Shown: positions 33,762 through 43,584, numbered from the stretch's first letter. The stretch is DNA of 64,000 bases from Pseudomonas hydrolytica (GCF_021495345.1 NZ_CP099397.1:4216001-4280000); one strand, 5' to 3'. Program-made: numbers and translations. Notes: generated from the sequence alone by a model not told the origin.

Positions 33762-35087
33762 ATGTCGATCAAAATCCACCACGGCCCCAACGGCTCCTAC
33801 AAGACCAGCGGCGCCATTCAAGACGACGCCGTACCGGCCCTCAAAGAGGGTCGCTTGATCATCACCAACGTGCGTGGTTTCACCCTGGAGCGGGTGCTGC
33901 AGGTCATGCCCGATCTGCCGGAGTCGGTCGACATCATCAACCTCGACCTGGAACAACAAGCCGACATGGAGCGCATGCGCACCTGGTTCCAGTGGGCACC
34001 CCGCGGCGCCTTCATCATCTTCGATGAAACCCAGCTCGTCTTCCCCAAAGCCTGGCGCGAACGCGACCTCGAGCGCTTCGATTTCCCAGGCGGCTCCGAA
34101 GCCGCCCAGGCCGCTGACCGGCCCATGAACTGGCTCGACGGCTGGACCCGCCACCGCCACTGGAACTGGGACGTGGTGCTCACCACCCCCAACATCAGCT
34201 ACATCCGCGACGACATCCGCATGACCTGCGAGATGGCCTACAAGCATTCCAACCTCGCCGTCATCGGCATCAAAGGTCGCTACAAGGAGGCCCAGCATGA
34301 CGCCCAGCTCAACCGGCCACCCGCCGAAGGCACCATCATTGAATACAAGCGAATCAAGCAGGAGACCTTCCGGCTCTACCAATCCACCGCCACCGGAAAA
34401 ACCCAGGACACCAAAGCCGGAAAGAGCCTGCTCAAGTCGCCGAAGCTACTTTTTCTACTGGCATTTATTGCCTGCCTGTTTGTCGCTCTACTATCTCTCG
34501 GCACACCTAAGTTCGGCGCTCCTAGCAGCGCTCAAGCCCCTGCGCTCGATGCTGCTCCAGCTGCTGCGCCCGGTGTGGCGAGTCCTGCGCTTCCTGCTGA
34601 TACGCGTCTTGATGCTGCTGGTGATCTTCTGGTTAACCAGCCGCCTGATGTACTGGCTGGTGAGCTGAACCACCCCTTTGCCCCGCGAACCTTTGCGGTT
34701 CGTGCACTGATGATCGCCCAGGCCGAAGGCAAGAACAGAGAGCTAGGCCTGTTCGACGTGATCGACAGCGACGGCCAGGTGCTCGGTCAGTCCCTGGCCG
34801 ACCTTCGCCAGCTTGGCTACCTCGTGCGCATCCTCAGCCCCTGCATGGCCCATATCAGCCACCCCATGGGCTACTCCGGGCACGTCATGTGCCGTGGCCG
34901 ACCGCCACAGCGAGACAGCAGTGGCAACCGACAGGTAGCCAGTGGCATGTCCGCAGCTTCGCCCGTCCGCTCGGATGGCCTCAGCCGCTCACCGTCTACC
35001 AGCGCTGGCACTCCGGTCGCGTCAGCAAGGATTCTGGCTACCAGTACAAGCTGCAAAACGCTGACCTGGGGATCATCCTGCTGGTGA
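33762..35087 (+). CDS. Zonular occludens toxin-like assembly ATPase (Zot/gI)
   Basis: Zot/gI powers extrusion of filamentous phage through the inner membrane. The protein shows Walker A GPNGSYKT (8-15), Walker B AFIIFDE (83-89) and a transmembrane helix at about 228-247, followed by a periplasmic tail. The family-like tail ends near MCRGRPPQ (about residue 382). The last ~55 residues are Ser/Ala-rich and overlap rep in another frame, so the natural stop seems lost. Start ATG at 33762 is 2 bp after gVI. Confidence 0.88.
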   Translation: MSIKIHHGPNGSYKTSGAIQDDAVPALKEGRLIITNVRGFTLERVLQVMPDLPESVDIINLDLEQQADMERMRTWFQWAPRGAFIIFDETQLVFPKAWRERDLERFDFPGGSEAAQAADRPMNWLDGWTRHRHWNWDVVLTTPNISYIRDDIRMTCEMAYKHSNLAVIGIKGRYKEAQHDAQLNRPPAEGTIIEYKRIKQETFRLYQSTATGKTQDTKAGKSLLKSPKLLFLLAFIACLFVALLSLGTPKFGAPSSAQAPALDAAPAAAPGVASPALPADTRLDAAGDLLVNQPPDVLAGELNHPFAPRTFAVRALMIAQAEGKNRELGLFDVIDSDGQVLGQSLADLRQLGYLVRILSPCMAHISHPMGYSGHVMCRGRPPQRDSSGNRQVASGMSAASPVRSDGLSRSPSTSAGTPVASARILATSTSCKTLTWGSSCW

Positions 35088-36058
35088 AGAACTTCAACGC
35101 CAAAATCGAGAACATCGGCCCACACCTGAAAATCGAGGTATCTCCGCATGCTATCGACGCTTTCTCGCCCGAGCGCCTGCAAGAGCGCCTGGACTACTAC
35201 GCCAGCCACGTACTGACCAACGTCGAACGCAACCAATGCGCCGTTCATCTCGCGCTAGACCTGCAAGGATGGCAACCGCCCGCTGATCTGGTCGCCCGCA
35301 TGCACTGCCGCGCACGCGCTGCCCGCGATATCTCTGGCATCAAGGAAATTCAGTGGACGCTGGAGTCTGCCACCTACGGCAAAGGCCAGTCCTACCTGTT
35401 CGGCTCCGCTGGTGGTGTCCAGCTCGGTATCTACAACAAGACCGAACAGGCCCGCTCCATCGACAAGCTCGACTACTGGGAGAACGTCTGGAAGCGTCGC
35501 GACAGCTTCGATGAAACCGACCCGGACAACTACAACCCTGATCAAGATGTGTGGCGCGTAGAGCTGCGTTATCACCACTCAGTCATCCAGCAATTCGCCT
35601 CCGGCTCGTTCGATCTGCACAGCGGCCAGACCATCGAAACCAACAGCTACGCTGCCTTCGCTCCGCACCTAGACGGCCTGTGGCGCTATGGCCTACGCCA
35701 ATTCAAGCTGCTGGCTCGCCCTGGCTACTTCGAACCCATTTGGACACTGATCCGTGATGACGTGCGCGTGGATCTGCCGGTGGATTCCCTGGTGGATGAA
35801 ACCGAGTACAAGCGCCAATACAAGACGTCTCGGGGCTTCTCGGGGAAGAACGTCGAGCTATTCCTGGGAAACTTCGTCAGCCTGCTGGCACGGGAGCGAG
35901 TGGGCGCTAGGCGAGCATTTCACCGGCTCAAGGATTGGGAGTGCTGGCCAGTGATCCGCGACCACTATGCCGCCAAGGGCATGGATGAAGACGGCCTGTA
36001 TAAGCACATCAAGGGCATCCTAGAAGAACGGCATGTGCGCTGGGGGCGTGCTGTATGA
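34889..36058 (+). CDS. Phage replication initiation protein (Pf PA0727-like)
   Basis: It probably nicks the replicative form to start rolling-circle replication of the phage. The 389-residue protein is of the inovirus replication-initiator type ([43 protein letters not shown]). The only plausible start is GTG at 34889, inside zot; the first in-frame ATG is codon 138, well inside the conserved region. The N-terminus may be truncated by the event that extended zot. It overlaps the integrase gene by 4 bp. Confidence 0.8.
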   Translation: MPWPTATARQQWQPTGSQWHVRSFARPLGWPQPLTVYQRWHSGRVSKDSGYQYKLQNADLGIILLVKNFNAKIENIGPHLKIEVSPHAIDAFSPERLQERLDYYASHVLTNVERNQCAVHLALDLQGWQPPADLVARMHCRARAARDISGIKEIQWTLESATYGKGQSYLFGSAGGVQLGIYNKTEQARSIDKLDYWENVWKRRDSFDETDPDNYNPDQDVWRVELRYHHSVIQQFASGSFDLHSGQTIETNSYAAFAPHLDGLWRYGLRQFKLLARPGYFEPIWTLIRDDVRVDLPVDSLVDETEYKRQYKTSRGFSGKNVELFLGNFVSLLARERVGARRAFHRLKDWECWPVIRDHYAAKGMDEDGLYKHIKGILEERHVRWGRAV

Positions 36059-37050
36059 CGGCCAGGAAAGACGGCAATACCTGGACCGCTGACTTCTACG
36101 AAAACGGTCGCTCGGGTCGCCGCATTCGCAAGAAGGGCTTCAAGACCAAAGCCGCAGCCCAGCGCTATGAATCGGAGTTCTTCGCCAGCCTGACCAGAAC
36201 CGGCCGACCGCTCGATGATCGCCTGTCGGATCTGGTGACGCTCTGGCATGACCTGCACGGCTGCTCGCTAAAGGACGCCAAGTATCGTTTGGCGCGGACA
36301 TTGGCGACCGTCGAACGCCTGGGCGATCCAATGGCCTCCAACTTCGATGCCCTCGCCTGGGCACGCTATCGCCAGTCTCGCCTCAAGGATGTAAGCCCGC
36401 ATACCGTCAATCACGAACAGCGTTACCTGTCGGCGGTCTTCTCCGAACTGATCCGCCTGGGTGCCTGGGTCGGCAACAACCCGTTGGCCAAGGTTCGTCA
36501 GATCAAGACCGACCAAACCGAGCTGACGTTTCTGACCCTGCAACAAGTCGAACAACTGCTGGAAGAGTGCAAGCGCTCGACCAACAACCACACCTATCCA
36601 GTTGCGCTGATCTGCTTGGCCACGGGGGCACGATGGGATGAAGCCGAGTCGCTGCAACGCGGTGCCATCTTCGGCGGCAAGGCCCACTTTCACAGAACGA
36701 AAAACCGCCAGTCCCGGTCGGTGCCCATCCCCAAAGAGGTCGAAGAGATTGCCTTAAAGGTGGGGATGCCTGGGAATGGCAGACTGTTCATGCCTTGCCG
36801 GTCGGCATTTCGATCTGCCTACCTGCGTTGCGGCTTCCATACACCGGGCCAGATGACCCATATCCTGCGACACACCTTCGCCAGCCATTACATGATGGGT
36901 GGTGGCGACATCCTGGGCTTGCAACGCATTCTCGGGCACTCGTCCATCACAATGACCATGCGTTATGCCCACCTGTCACCGGATCATCTGGAATCAGCGC
37001 TTCGGCTCTCCCCTCTCAATCAGAGCGGTCATGCCGTGGTATGCATGTAA
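36055..37050 (+). CDS. Prophage tyrosine integrase
   Basis: The 331-residue tyrosine recombinase has an N-terminal SAM-like core-binding region (TVERLGDPMASNFDALAWARYR) and catalytic residues Arg in LATGARWDEAESL, HILRHTF, His in LGHSS and Tyr in MTMRYAHLS. It acts on the tRNA-Met att sites. It follows rep with a 4-bp overlap, as in Pf4 (PA0727-PA0728), and precedes the toxin-antitoxin pair beside the tRNA. Confidence 0.93.
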   Translation: MTARKDGNTWTADFYENGRSGRRIRKKGFKTKAAAQRYESEFFASLTRTGRPLDDRLSDLVTLWHDLHGCSLKDAKYRLARTLATVERLGDPMASNFDALAWARYRQSRLKDVSPHTVNHEQRYLSAVFSELIRLGAWVGNNPLAKVRQIKTDQTELTFLTLQQVEQLLEECKRSTNNHTYPVALICLATGARWDEAESLQRGAIFGGKAHFHRTKNRQSRSVPIPKEVEEIALKVGMPGNGRLFMPCRSAFRSAYLRCGFHTPGQMTHILRHTFASHYMMGGGDILGLQRILGHSSITMTMRYAHLSPDHLESALRLSPLNQSGHAVVCM

Positions 37051-37102
37051 CCTGCATGCAGGTATGCTATCAATGATTGCACTGAATCCACAGGAGGTAG
37101 CC

Positions 37103-37348
37103 ATGGCCGCTATCACTATTCGAAACCTCGACGACGACTTGAAAGCCCAGCTGCGTATTGTCGCGGCTAGCCACGGTCGCTCCATGGAAGAAGAGGTCCG
37201 GTTCATCATTCGGCAGGCTCTGTCACGTCAAGAAAAGCGTGGCGGCTTGGGCAGTCGTATTCACTCCCGCTTTGCCGCTGTCGGTGGGGCTGACCTTGAG
37301 CTGCCAGAACGCAAAACCAAAGCCCGAGCCGCGAGCTTTGATGAATGA
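37103..37348 (+). CDS. Antitoxin, FitA-like ribbon-helix-helix
   Basis: The 81-residue protein starts MAAITIRNLDDDLKAQLRI and has RSMEEEVRFIIRQAL, a ribbon-helix-helix antitoxin, with a toxin-binding tail. ATG at 37103 has a perfect AGGAGG site 5 nt before it. It overlaps the toxin gene by 4 bp. It represses the operon and neutralises the PIN toxin, probably stabilising the prophage; Pf4 carries a different toxin-antitoxin pair in the same place. Confidence 0.92.
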   Translation: MAAITIRNLDDDLKAQLRIVAASHGRSMEEEVRFIIRQALSRQEKRGGLGSRIHSRFAAVGGADLELPERKTKARAASFDE

Positions 37349-37764
37349 TCCTGCTTGATACCAACGTGCTGTCGGAACTCATGCGTGCCAAGCCTGCGCC
37401 TCAGGTTCTGGAGTGGGTTGACGCTCAGCCTGTCGGGGATCTGGTAATCACCTCGATCACCGTTGCGGAAATTCTCTATGGCATTGCCAGGATGCCGGAC
37501 GGGAAACGCAAGCAGGGACTGCTCGATGTAGCCTCGGTCATGTTCGATGAAGACTTCGCGGGCAATATCCTGCCGTTCGATGCAGATGCCGCTGTGCATT
37601 ACGCAGAGATAGCCGCAGAAACCGAGGCTAAAGGGCGGGTGGTTGATATGGCCGATGCGCAGATCGCTGCAATCGGTCGGCTACATGATGCCGTGATCGC
37701 AACTCGCAATATTCGCCACTTCGAAACGCTAGGCGTTGCCCTGGTAGATCCCTGGAGCAATTAG
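37345..37764 (+). CDS. PIN-domain toxin, VapC/FitB type
   Basis: The 139-residue PIN nuclease keeps its acidic active site: Asp5 in LLDTNVLSEL, Glu in ITVAEILYG (about 42) and Asp in VVDMADAQIAAI (about 104). Such toxins cleave tRNA or rRNA until held by the cognate antitoxin. ATGA overlap with the antitoxin gene shows coupled translation. It ends 92 bp from the att repeat. Confidence 0.93.
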   Translation: MILLDTNVLSELMRAKPAPQVLEWVDAQPVGDLVITSITVAEILYGIARMPDGKRKQGLLDVASVMFDEDFAGNILPFDADAAVHYAEIAAETEAKGRVVDMADAQIAAIGRLHDAVIATRNIRHFETLGVALVDPWSN

Positions 37765-37824
37765 CCAGGATCAGCCGCTGTAGACAGGGTGTAGTCACTC
37801 TGTAGTCACTACCCCAGAAACGAC

Positions 37825-37849
37825 AAAGGGCTAGCCTAAGCTAACCCTT
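37825..37849 (-). terminator. Hairpin downstream of the intact tRNA-Met
   Basis: AAAGGGCTAGC and GCTAACCCTTT arms form an imperfect stem next to the tRNA 3' end. It resembles the hairpin at 28208-28233 and would end tRNA transcription on the prophage side. Confidence 0.55.
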
Positions 37850-37856
37850 TGAAAAA

Positions 37857-37904
37857 TATGGTGGCTACACCGGGACTTGAACCTGGGACATCAGCATTAT
37901 GAAT
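37857..37904 (-). other. Prophage att repeat inside tRNA-Met
   Basis: These 48 bp match 28239-28286 with one mismatch. This copy belongs to the complete tRNA, so the phage restores the tRNA on integration. Confidence 0.93.
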
Positions 37905-37935
37905 GCTGCGCTCTAACCGACTGAGCTATGTAGCC
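37859..37935 (-). tRNA. tRNA-Met(CAT), elongator
   Basis: This 77-nt cloverleaf on the minus strand has acceptor GGCTACA (complement at 37929-37935) pairing with TGTAGCC, discriminator A and an encoded CCA (complement 37859-37861). The anticodon loop is TTCATAA with CAT. It corresponds in position to the tRNA-Met beside ychF in P. aeruginosa, a reported target of Pf phages. The 3' half is provided by the prophage. Confidence 0.97.
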
Positions 37936-38158
37936 AACGTGGCGCGCATTTTCCGCGTCTCGCCTACCGCTGTCAACCCCAGATCATCGATAAATTTACG
38001 TTTTATCAAGCGGTTAGGCTTCGGTGGTGGTAACGCCCGCTACAGCTCGCTTCTGAGCCTGCGGCACAGCTTTGAACCGCTCGAACGGCGCTTGCGGGGC
38101 GATCGGGCGATGCCGGAAAATTCGTCGGCAATCGGCTGCAGCGCCGCCGCGCTGGCCC

Positions 38159-38386
38159 ATGAACCAGGAGAACACCTTGAGAGCGAGAGACGACTTCGAC
38201 GATCTGCGTGCGGAACGCGATGTGCCCACTCATTATCGGCACGAGCCCAACCGCTTCGCCGGGCTGTGGAAGCAGATCGCGATTGGGATCGTGGTCGGCT
38301 ACAGCGTGCTGGGCATCATCAGCGCGGTTGTCTGGATGCTTGTGGCCCAGGTCGCACTGAGCAGCCTGTCGATCACCCTACCCTAA
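38159..38386 (+). CDS. Small inner-membrane protein
   Basis: The 75-residue product has a charged N-terminal half and one long hydrophobic helix (IAIGIVVGYSVLGIISAVVW, about 46-65). ATG at 38159 was preferred to an upstream start because the added residues look random. It converges with the next gene by a 4-bp overlap. Function unknown. Confidence 0.6.
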   Translation: MNQENTLRARDDFDDLRAERDVPTHYRHEPNRFAGLWKQIAIGIVVGYSVLGIISAVVWMLVAQVALSSLSITLP

Positions 38387-38736
38387 CGTCCGCACCACTG
38401 CCCCTCACAGGGCACACCGTCGTTGTCACCGTCCATTCTGGTGCCAGGGCAGTTGCTCAGAAAGAAAATGGCTTCGGCACAGGAGGTCATCTGCGAGCAA
38501 TGAGTGCGGCCATCGCAGCGGTATGGGTTGCCGGCGACCTGGGCAGCTGGTTGGCTGATGGAAGACGACGGGCGCAGGCTGTCGAGCGAGAAAGCCGAGC
38601 CTGGCTGGGTGACCACCGGGTTGCCCATTACCGAGCCGTCGTTGGCGATGTTGCTGATCACCGGGCTGCCGGGTTTGCTCAGGTAGAACTGCCAGAAGGC
38701 TGCACCGAGCAGCAGCATGACGAGCAGCTTTTTCAT
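38383..38736 (-). CDS. Excalibur calcium-binding domain protein
   Basis: The 117-residue protein starts with a hydrophobic leader (MKKLLVMLLLGAAFWQFYL) and ends with an excalibur domain: YRCDGRTHCSQMTSCAEA, then the calcium loop DGDNDGVPCE. Such proteins are exported. ATG at 38736 was chosen for the signal peptide; longer frames are not credible. Confidence 0.85.
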   Translation of the reverse strand: MKKLLVMLLLGAAFWQFYLSKPGSPVISNIANDGSVMGNPVVTQPGSAFSLDSLRPSSSISQPAAQVAGNPYRCDGRTHCSQMTSCAEAIFFLSNCPGTRMDGDNDGVPCEGQWCGR

Positions 38737-38874
38737 CGCGCGATCCTTGCTTGGCCTGTAATGGCTGACAGTATCGTCGTGCTCGGAATCCTTGGCGAGA
38801 CTTGAGCACTGGCGCTCTTGCCATCCCCTGCCGGCCTCTGCATCCTGCGCCATTGTTTTCGCTCAGAGCCCGTC

Positions 38875-39039
38875 ATGACGCCTATCCAGAATCTCGGCCT
38901 GGCACTATTCGTGCTGCTGTCCATCGGTATCGCCATCGGTCACAAGACCGAATGTGCAGATGGCCGAGTGGTGGAAACCTACCTGGCCAAGGGGCTGGCT
39001 TCGCAATTGCTCGGCCATGACCTGTGCCAACAACCCTGA
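38875..39039 (+). CDS. Small putative membrane/exported protein
   Basis: The 54-residue frame has a hydrophobic N-terminus (LGLALFVLLSIGIAIG) and two cysteines (HKTECADG, HDLCQQP). It ends 26 bp before the next lipoprotein gene. It is short and unconfirmed, but its composition is protein-like. Confidence 0.45.
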   Translation: MTPIQNLGLALFVLLSIGIAIGHKTECADGRVVETYLAKGLASQLLGHDLCQQP

Positions 39040-39065
39040 ATCCAAAGCTCATTAAGGAAGATGTG

Positions 39066-39512
39066 ATGAAGAAATTCGCCTCGCTCGTCAGCTTCACCCT
39101 GCTGGGTGCCTGCGCCAATCTGGGTTCGCAGCCGCCGGTGCCGGTCACTTCGCCTGTGGTGCAGGCGTTTCGCGACATCTGTCTGCAGACGGCGCCAAGC
39201 TTCGCCGAGGCGCACAGCGTGGCGCGCCAGCACGGCGTCAGCGAAGTCACCGACATGGGCTTTGCCACCATCGGCTTCAATGCCGACAAGAGCCTGGGCA
39301 TCCAGGTCAAGGCCGGTCATGAGTGTGTGGTCACCAGCGAGGTGCAGGAGGATGCGACCCTGACCCGCCAGTTGCTGACTGCCGCGGCGGTGAGCGCAGG
39401 CACCACGGTGCCGAGTCGGGTGCCAGTGAAAATGATGATTGCCGGGCAGCAGTTCATCCTGATGCACGACCGCAAGGGCGGCGAAGCCTTTGTGATGCTC
39501 AAGCCGGAGTAG
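39066..39512 (+). CDS. Putative lipoprotein
   Basis: ATG at 39066 follows AAGGAAG and gives MKKFASLVSFTLLGACANLG, a lipoprotein signal with lipobox LGAC. The mature ~130 residues are of unknown fold, with DICLQTAPSFAEAHSVARQHG near the start. Many Pseudomonas envelope lipoproteins of this size are uncharacterised. Confidence 0.75.
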   Translation: MKKFASLVSFTLLGACANLGSQPPVPVTSPVVQAFRDICLQTAPSFAEAHSVARQHGVSEVTDMGFATIGFNADKSLGIQVKAGHECVVTSEVQEDATLTRQLLTAAAVSAGTTVPSRVPVKMMIAGQQFILMHDRKGGEAFVMLKPE

Positions 39513-39520
39513 CCGGCTCA

Positions 39521-40099
39521 TCACTTGCGCCCCATGCGCCGGTGACCTTCCTTCGAGTGCCTGGGCCAAGGCTGGTGCGCGGTGACGGCGCGCCAATCCG
39601 GGTTGGCCGAGTACAGCCCCCAAGGGTCGGAAACCCAGGGCGGCGCGGTTTCGCCGATACTGTCATCGACGTAGATGTCGCGAGTGGGGTGGTAGATGCT
39701 GCTGTTATAGGCACCGTAGCGGGTGTAGACGACCGTACGTCCAACCCACTTCTCTTGCACGATGCATGGCACATCGTGCCGACCGACCACGCCAACCAAC
39801 GCGCGGTCGATTTCCGTTACCACCATGAATGCCTGCACGATGCTGTCCGGGTACACCGCGAGCATCTTGCCGCGCTGCAGGCCATGCAGCGCCTCCACCT
39901 CCTCGCTGGTGGCGAGGAATTTGTGGCCGACCATGCCGTTCTGCAAAACCGGCAGAACGCGATCCAGAATGGCCTGGCCAAACCGCGCATTGCCACTGAC
40001 GTGAAGCTTCCAGCCTTCGTCGGCGATATCCAGCCGATCCGTGAACCACATCCATCCGGACAGGCTTGAGTAGTTTCCGGTATAGGTGAAAGCAGGCAT
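39521..40099 (-). CDS. Stand-alone protein resembling the N-terminal domain of class III lanthipeptide synthetases
   Basis: The 192-residue protein contains GWKLHVSGNARFGQAILDRV, HKFLATSEEVEALHGLQRGK and VVYTRYGAYN. This pattern recalls the N-terminal region of LanKC-type synthetases (GWKIHVSAT..., KF..., YYRYGGF). There is no kinase or cyclase domain, and no lanthipeptide precursor nearby. It could be a free phospho-amino-acid lyase-like protein or a remnant. The resemblance is from memory of the family and needs a profile search. Confidence 0.45.
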   Translation of the reverse strand: MPAFTYTGNYSSLSGWMWFTDRLDIADEGWKLHVSGNARFGQAILDRVLPVLQNGMVGHKFLATSEEVEALHGLQRGKMLAVYPDSIVQAFMVVTEIDRALVGVVGRHDVPCIVQEKWVGRTVVYTRYGAYNSSIYHPTRDIYVDDSIGETAPPWVSDPWGLYSANPDWRAVTAHQPWPRHSKEGHRRMGRK

Positions 40100-40200
40100 G
40101 ACGAGCCCTCCTGATTGGCCATGAACGACAGCACTGAAGTTCGAAGGCTAGTCAAGGAGCGGCAGCCCGGCCAGAAGCGCCGCCGAAGGGCGCTTGGAAG

Positions 40201-41112
40201 TCAGGCCTTACTCGGCCGGGTCGCCAGCAGCAGGCCGCCGAAGATCATCGCGGCGCCAAGCCAGTGATAGAGCTGCAGGCTCTCGTTCAGCAGCACCCAG
40301 CCCAGCAGCGCGGTGAACACCGGCATCAGGTAGTTGGTCAGCGCGGCCTTGGCGGCGCCGACCACGCGGATGCCGTGGTTCCAGGCCAGGTAGGCCAGCA
40401 GCGAGGCGAACACGGCGGTGTAGGCGATGGCCGAGAGGTTGGCGACGTTCAGCGCCAGCTGCACGCCCTGCGCCAGTTCGTACAGGTAGAACGGCAGAAT
40501 CAGCGGTACCCCAAGCAGGATGAACACGCCCAGCAGGGCCAGCGGCGGAATAGGCTGCAGGTAGGCGGCCCAGCGCCGCAGCAGCAGCGAATACAACGCC
40601 CAGTCCACCACGGCGAGCAACATGATCAGGTCACCCTGATTGAACGACAGGCTGGCCAGACGGCTCCACTGTCCCTGACTGATCAGCACCGCCAGGCCCA
40701 CCACCGCCACCAGCATGCCCCACCAGGCGCGGCGTGCCGGCCATTCGTTGAGCAATAGCCCGGCGCCGATGAAGGTCACCAGCGGCAGGCAGGTGTTGAC
40801 CAGCGAGATATTGATCGCCGCGGTGGTTTGCGCGGCGCTGTAGAGCAGCGAATTGTAGCCCGCGATGCCCAGGCCACCGAGCACCAGCAAGCGCCAGCCG
40901 GCCTTGGCCACGGCCGCACGATGGCGCCACAGCGGCACGGCCACGAATGGCAGCAGCAGCGCTAACGCCAGGCACCAGCGCCAGAACGACAAGGTGAACG
41001 GCGCGATCTCACCGGCGAAGGCACGCGCCACCAGGGCATTGCCGGACCAGCAGAGATTGGCCAGCAACAAGCCGAAGAAAGCCAGCGAGCGGGAATGGTT
41101 GAGTGCGTTCAT
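40201..41112 (-). CDS. DMT-family transporter (EamA domains)
   Basis: The 303-residue protein has about ten transmembrane helices in two EamA repeats, with NLCWSGNALVARAFAGEIAPFTLSFWRW in the first and the C-terminal LTNYLMPVFTALLGWVLLNE in the second. It is an inner-membrane exporter of small metabolites or amino acids. The substrate is unknown. It stands alone, with spacers of about 100 and 336 bp. Confidence 0.9.
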   Translation of the reverse strand: MNALNHSRSLAFFGLLLANLCWSGNALVARAFAGEIAPFTLSFWRWCLALALLLPFVAVPLWRHRAAVAKAGWRLLVLGGLGIAGYNSLLYSAAQTTAAINISLVNTCLPLVTFIGAGLLLNEWPARRAWWGMLVAVVGLAVLISQGQWSRLASLSFNQGDLIMLLAVVDWALYSLLLRRWAAYLQPIPPLALLGVFILLGVPLILPFYLYELAQGVQLALNVANLSAIAYTAVFASLLAYLAWNHGIRVVGAAKAALTNYLMPVFTALLGWVLLNESLQLYHWLGAAMIFGGLLLATRPSKA

Positions 41113-41448
41113 AAAGCAAGCGCCACCCCTACAGGGCGGCGTTTATCTGAAAGGGGTTTGGCCGGTTGTGCGCGGTCACCGAGCGGGGAATGCTGAGCGA
41201 TCATTGCGTAGCTTCCGAATAGACGGCTTTGCACCATACGGAGGCATTGGAAGCTTGGCAAGGTCGCAGGAGGCATGCGCAGGACGCGCCGGACGCACTA
41301 GCCTGGGACCCATGTCAGTTTTCCAGCGTGGCCGACCGCCCATTGAAGCGCATGCGCATTGACGCCAGGCCTCGTAGCGTCCAATCAACCAAGGGCGCCA
41401 TACACGCGCAAAGGAGAGCCTCACGGCTAGAGGCTGCTACAGCGCACC
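41113..41448. other. 336-bp intergenic region, nothing clear
   Basis: No gene or tRNA is seen. AGCCTC (41417-41422) with GAGGCT (41430-41435) forms a small hairpin downstream of sfsA, without a strong U tract. The rest presumably holds the transporter promoter. Confidence 0.4.
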
Positions 41449-42156
41449 TTACGCAAACACCTCCAGCCGGCGAACCAGCGAGATACCCTCAGGGCTGAGC
41501 TCGGCGCCGTAGGCCAGCACTTCCACACCCGCCGCTCTGGCTTCGCGCAGACCGGCGGCGTAGGCCGGATCGATGTCCTCCGCAGCCCGCACGGCGACGA
41601 TGCCGGACAGATTCACGCAGTACAGCAGCACGGTACGTACACCTAGGCGCGACAGGGCGGCCAGCTCACGCAGGTGCCGGGCGCCACGCAGCGTCACCGC
41701 ATCGGGAAAGGCCGCCACGTCGCTGCCATCGAAGCCCAGCGTCACGCTCTTGACCTCGACAAAGACCGGCCCGCTCGGATAATCCAGGCGAAAATCGGCG
41801 CGGCTGTTCTCCACACCATAGGGCACCTCGCGCTTGAGCGCGGTGAAGCCGGCCAGCTCGGTGATCAGCCCGGCACGCAGCGCTTCCTCCACCAGGGCAT
41901 TGGCTCGCGCGGTGTTGATGCAGGCCAGGCGCCCTTGCGGCGTTTCGCTGATTTCCCAACTGCCCGCCAGCTTGCGCTTGGGATCGTTGCTGCGGCCGAA
42001 CCACACCCGACAACCCTCGCTCATGCAGTTGAGCATCGAACCGGTGTTGGCGCAGTGAATGGTCATCGGCTCGCCGCTGGCGGTCTCGATATCGGCGAGA
42101 AAGCGCTTGTAGCGGCGTAGCAGGCGGCCTTCTTCCAACGGCGGATCAAAGCGCAT
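41449..42156 (-). CDS. sfsA: SfsA family DNA/RNA nuclease-like protein
   Basis: The 235-residue protein matches SfsA throughout: [41 protein letters not shown] and [11 protein letters not shown]. The last resembles a PD-(D/E)XK core. First described as a sugar-fermentation stimulation factor; biochemical role uncertain. It starts just inside the end of the aminotransferase gene (11-bp overlap), so the two are probably co-transcribed. Confidence 0.93.
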   Translation of the reverse strand: MRFDPPLEEGRLLRRYKRFLADIETASGEPMTIHCANTGSMLNCMSEGCRVWFGRSNDPKRKLAGSWEISETPQGRLACINTARANALVEEALRAGLITELAGFTALKREVPYGVENSRADFRLDYPSGPVFVEVKSVTLGFDGSDVAAFPDAVTLRGARHLRELAALSRLGVRTVLLYCVNLSGIVAVRAAEDIDPAYAAGLREARAAGVEVLAYGAELSPEGISLVRRLEVFA

Positions 42157-43327
42157 CGGGGTTCCAGCTCTTCAAGCCGCGGGCGATGCGTTCGACCGCC
42201 TGCTGCAGGCGGTCGATGTTCTGCGTGTAGGCAAAGCGCACATGATGCCCGGCCTGGTAGCGACCGAAATCCAGGCCCGGGGTAAACGCCACGTGCTCGG
42301 TTTCGATGAAGTGGCGGCAGAAGGCGAAGGCATCGCCACCGAAGGCGCTGATATCGGCATATAGATAGAAGGCGCCCTCGGGCGTGGCGGCGATGCCGAA
42401 GCCCAGCTCGCGCAGGGCCGGTAGCAGATAGTCGCGGCGGCGCTGAAACTCGTGGCGACGCTCTTCGAGGATGGCCAGGGTCGCGGGCTCGAAGCAGGCC
42501 AGCGCGGCATGCTGAGCCATGCTCGGCGCGCTGATGTAGAGGTTCTGCGCCAGCTTCTCCAGCTCAGGCACGGCGTTCTCCGGCGCCACCAGCCAACCCA
42601 GGCGCCAGCCCGTCATGCCGAAATATTTGGAGAAACTGTTGAGCACGAAGGCCTCGTCATCTACCTCCAGCACGCTGGCGGCGTCGCAACCGTAGGTCAG
42701 GCCGTGGTAGATCTCGTCCACCACCAGATGGCCACCGCGCTGCTTGATGCAGCCGGCCAGGGCGGCCAGTTCATCCTTGTGCAGCAGGGTGCCGGTGGGG
42801 TTGGCCGGCGAGGCGACCAGCGCCCCGACGCTGCTCGAATCCCAGTACCGCTCGACCAGTTGCGGGGTCAGCTGATAACGCACGTCGGGGCCGACCGGCA
42901 CCAGCTGTGCGGCGCCTTCCACCAGGCGCAGGAAGTGACGGTTGCAGGGATAACCGGGGTCGGCGAGCAACCAGTGCTTGCCCGGATCGACCAGCAGGCT
43001 GGCCGCCAGCAGCAGCGCACCGGAACCGCCCGGGGTGACCAGAATGCGCTGGGGGTCTACGCTCAAGCGGTAACGCTCGGCGTAGAAGCCGGCGATGGCC
43101 TCGCGCAGCTGCGGCAGGCCACGCGCGGCGGTATAGCGGGTATGCCCGGCAGCCAGGGCCGCCTGGCCGGCGCGGATGATCGGCTCTGCCGTGGTGAAGT
43201 CCGGCTCGCCGATTTCCAGGTGGATGACGTCGTGACCGGCGGCCTGCAGCTCGTTGGCGCGGGCCAGCAGGGCCATCACATGAAAGGGTTCGATGGCGCG
43301 ACTGCGCGCACTGTAGAGCTGAGCCAT
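42146..43327 (-). CDS. PLP-dependent class I/II aminotransferase (PA4722-like)
   Basis: The 393-residue fold-type I aminotransferase has [11 protein letters not shown] near the N-terminus, [18 protein letters not shown] and the PLP-lysine region [16 protein letters not shown]. Substrate specificity is not evident. ATG at 43327 gives the normal [18 protein letters not shown] start. It is divergent from dksA, as in P. aeruginosa. Confidence 0.93.
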   Translation of the reverse strand: MAQLYSARSRAIEPFHVMALLARANELQAAGHDVIHLEIGEPDFTTAEPIIRAGQAALAAGHTRYTAARGLPQLREAIAGFYAERYRLSVDPQRILVTPGGSGALLLAASLLVDPGKHWLLADPGYPCNRHFLRLVEGAAQLVPVGPDVRYQLTPQLVERYWDSSSVGALVASPANPTGTLLHKDELAALAGCIKQRGGHLVVDEIYHGLTYGCDAASVLEVDDEAFVLNSFSKYFGMTGWRLGWLVAPENAVPELEKLAQNLYISAPSMAQHAALACFEPATLAILEERRHEFQRRRDYLLPALRELGFGIAATPEGAFYLYADISAFGGDAFAFCRHFIETEHVAFTPGLDFGRYQAGHHVRFAYTQNIDRLQQAVERIARGLKSWNPDAL

Positions 43328-43584
43328 GGGCCTGCCTTCACGGTTGCAAGGCGCGGATTCTAGCAGGGCAGGCGCGCGCCTCGGCAGGGGTCGTGCAGGC
43401 CGTTTCGCTTGCGGCCCGTGCTCATGCAGCTTTCGTTCACACCCTGGGCGAAGCAGAGACAACCGGGAGTAGCGCGCCCCGATTCGATCTGGTAAGTTCG
43501 CCCGCTTGCAGCCGCAGGGCCGGACAACCGCCTGGCAATGGAATAACCTGCGCGATGGATTCGAAAGAGTGAGAGGCGTCATCC

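Larger units (their letters stand above)
28239..37904. mobile_element. Pf-like filamentous (inovirus) prophage in tRNA-Met
   Basis: The element is bounded by a 48-bp direct repeat of the tRNA-Met 3' half and is about 9.6 kb. Gene order follows Pf4: divergent repressor and excisionase-like gene, small genes, ssDNA-binding/adsorption region, gVI, zot, replication initiator, integrase, then a toxin-antitoxin pair next to the tRNA. An AT-rich nuclease-like gene occupies the left end. Loss of a recognisable major coat gene and two odd gene junctions suggest it is defective or a satellite. Confidence 0.88.
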
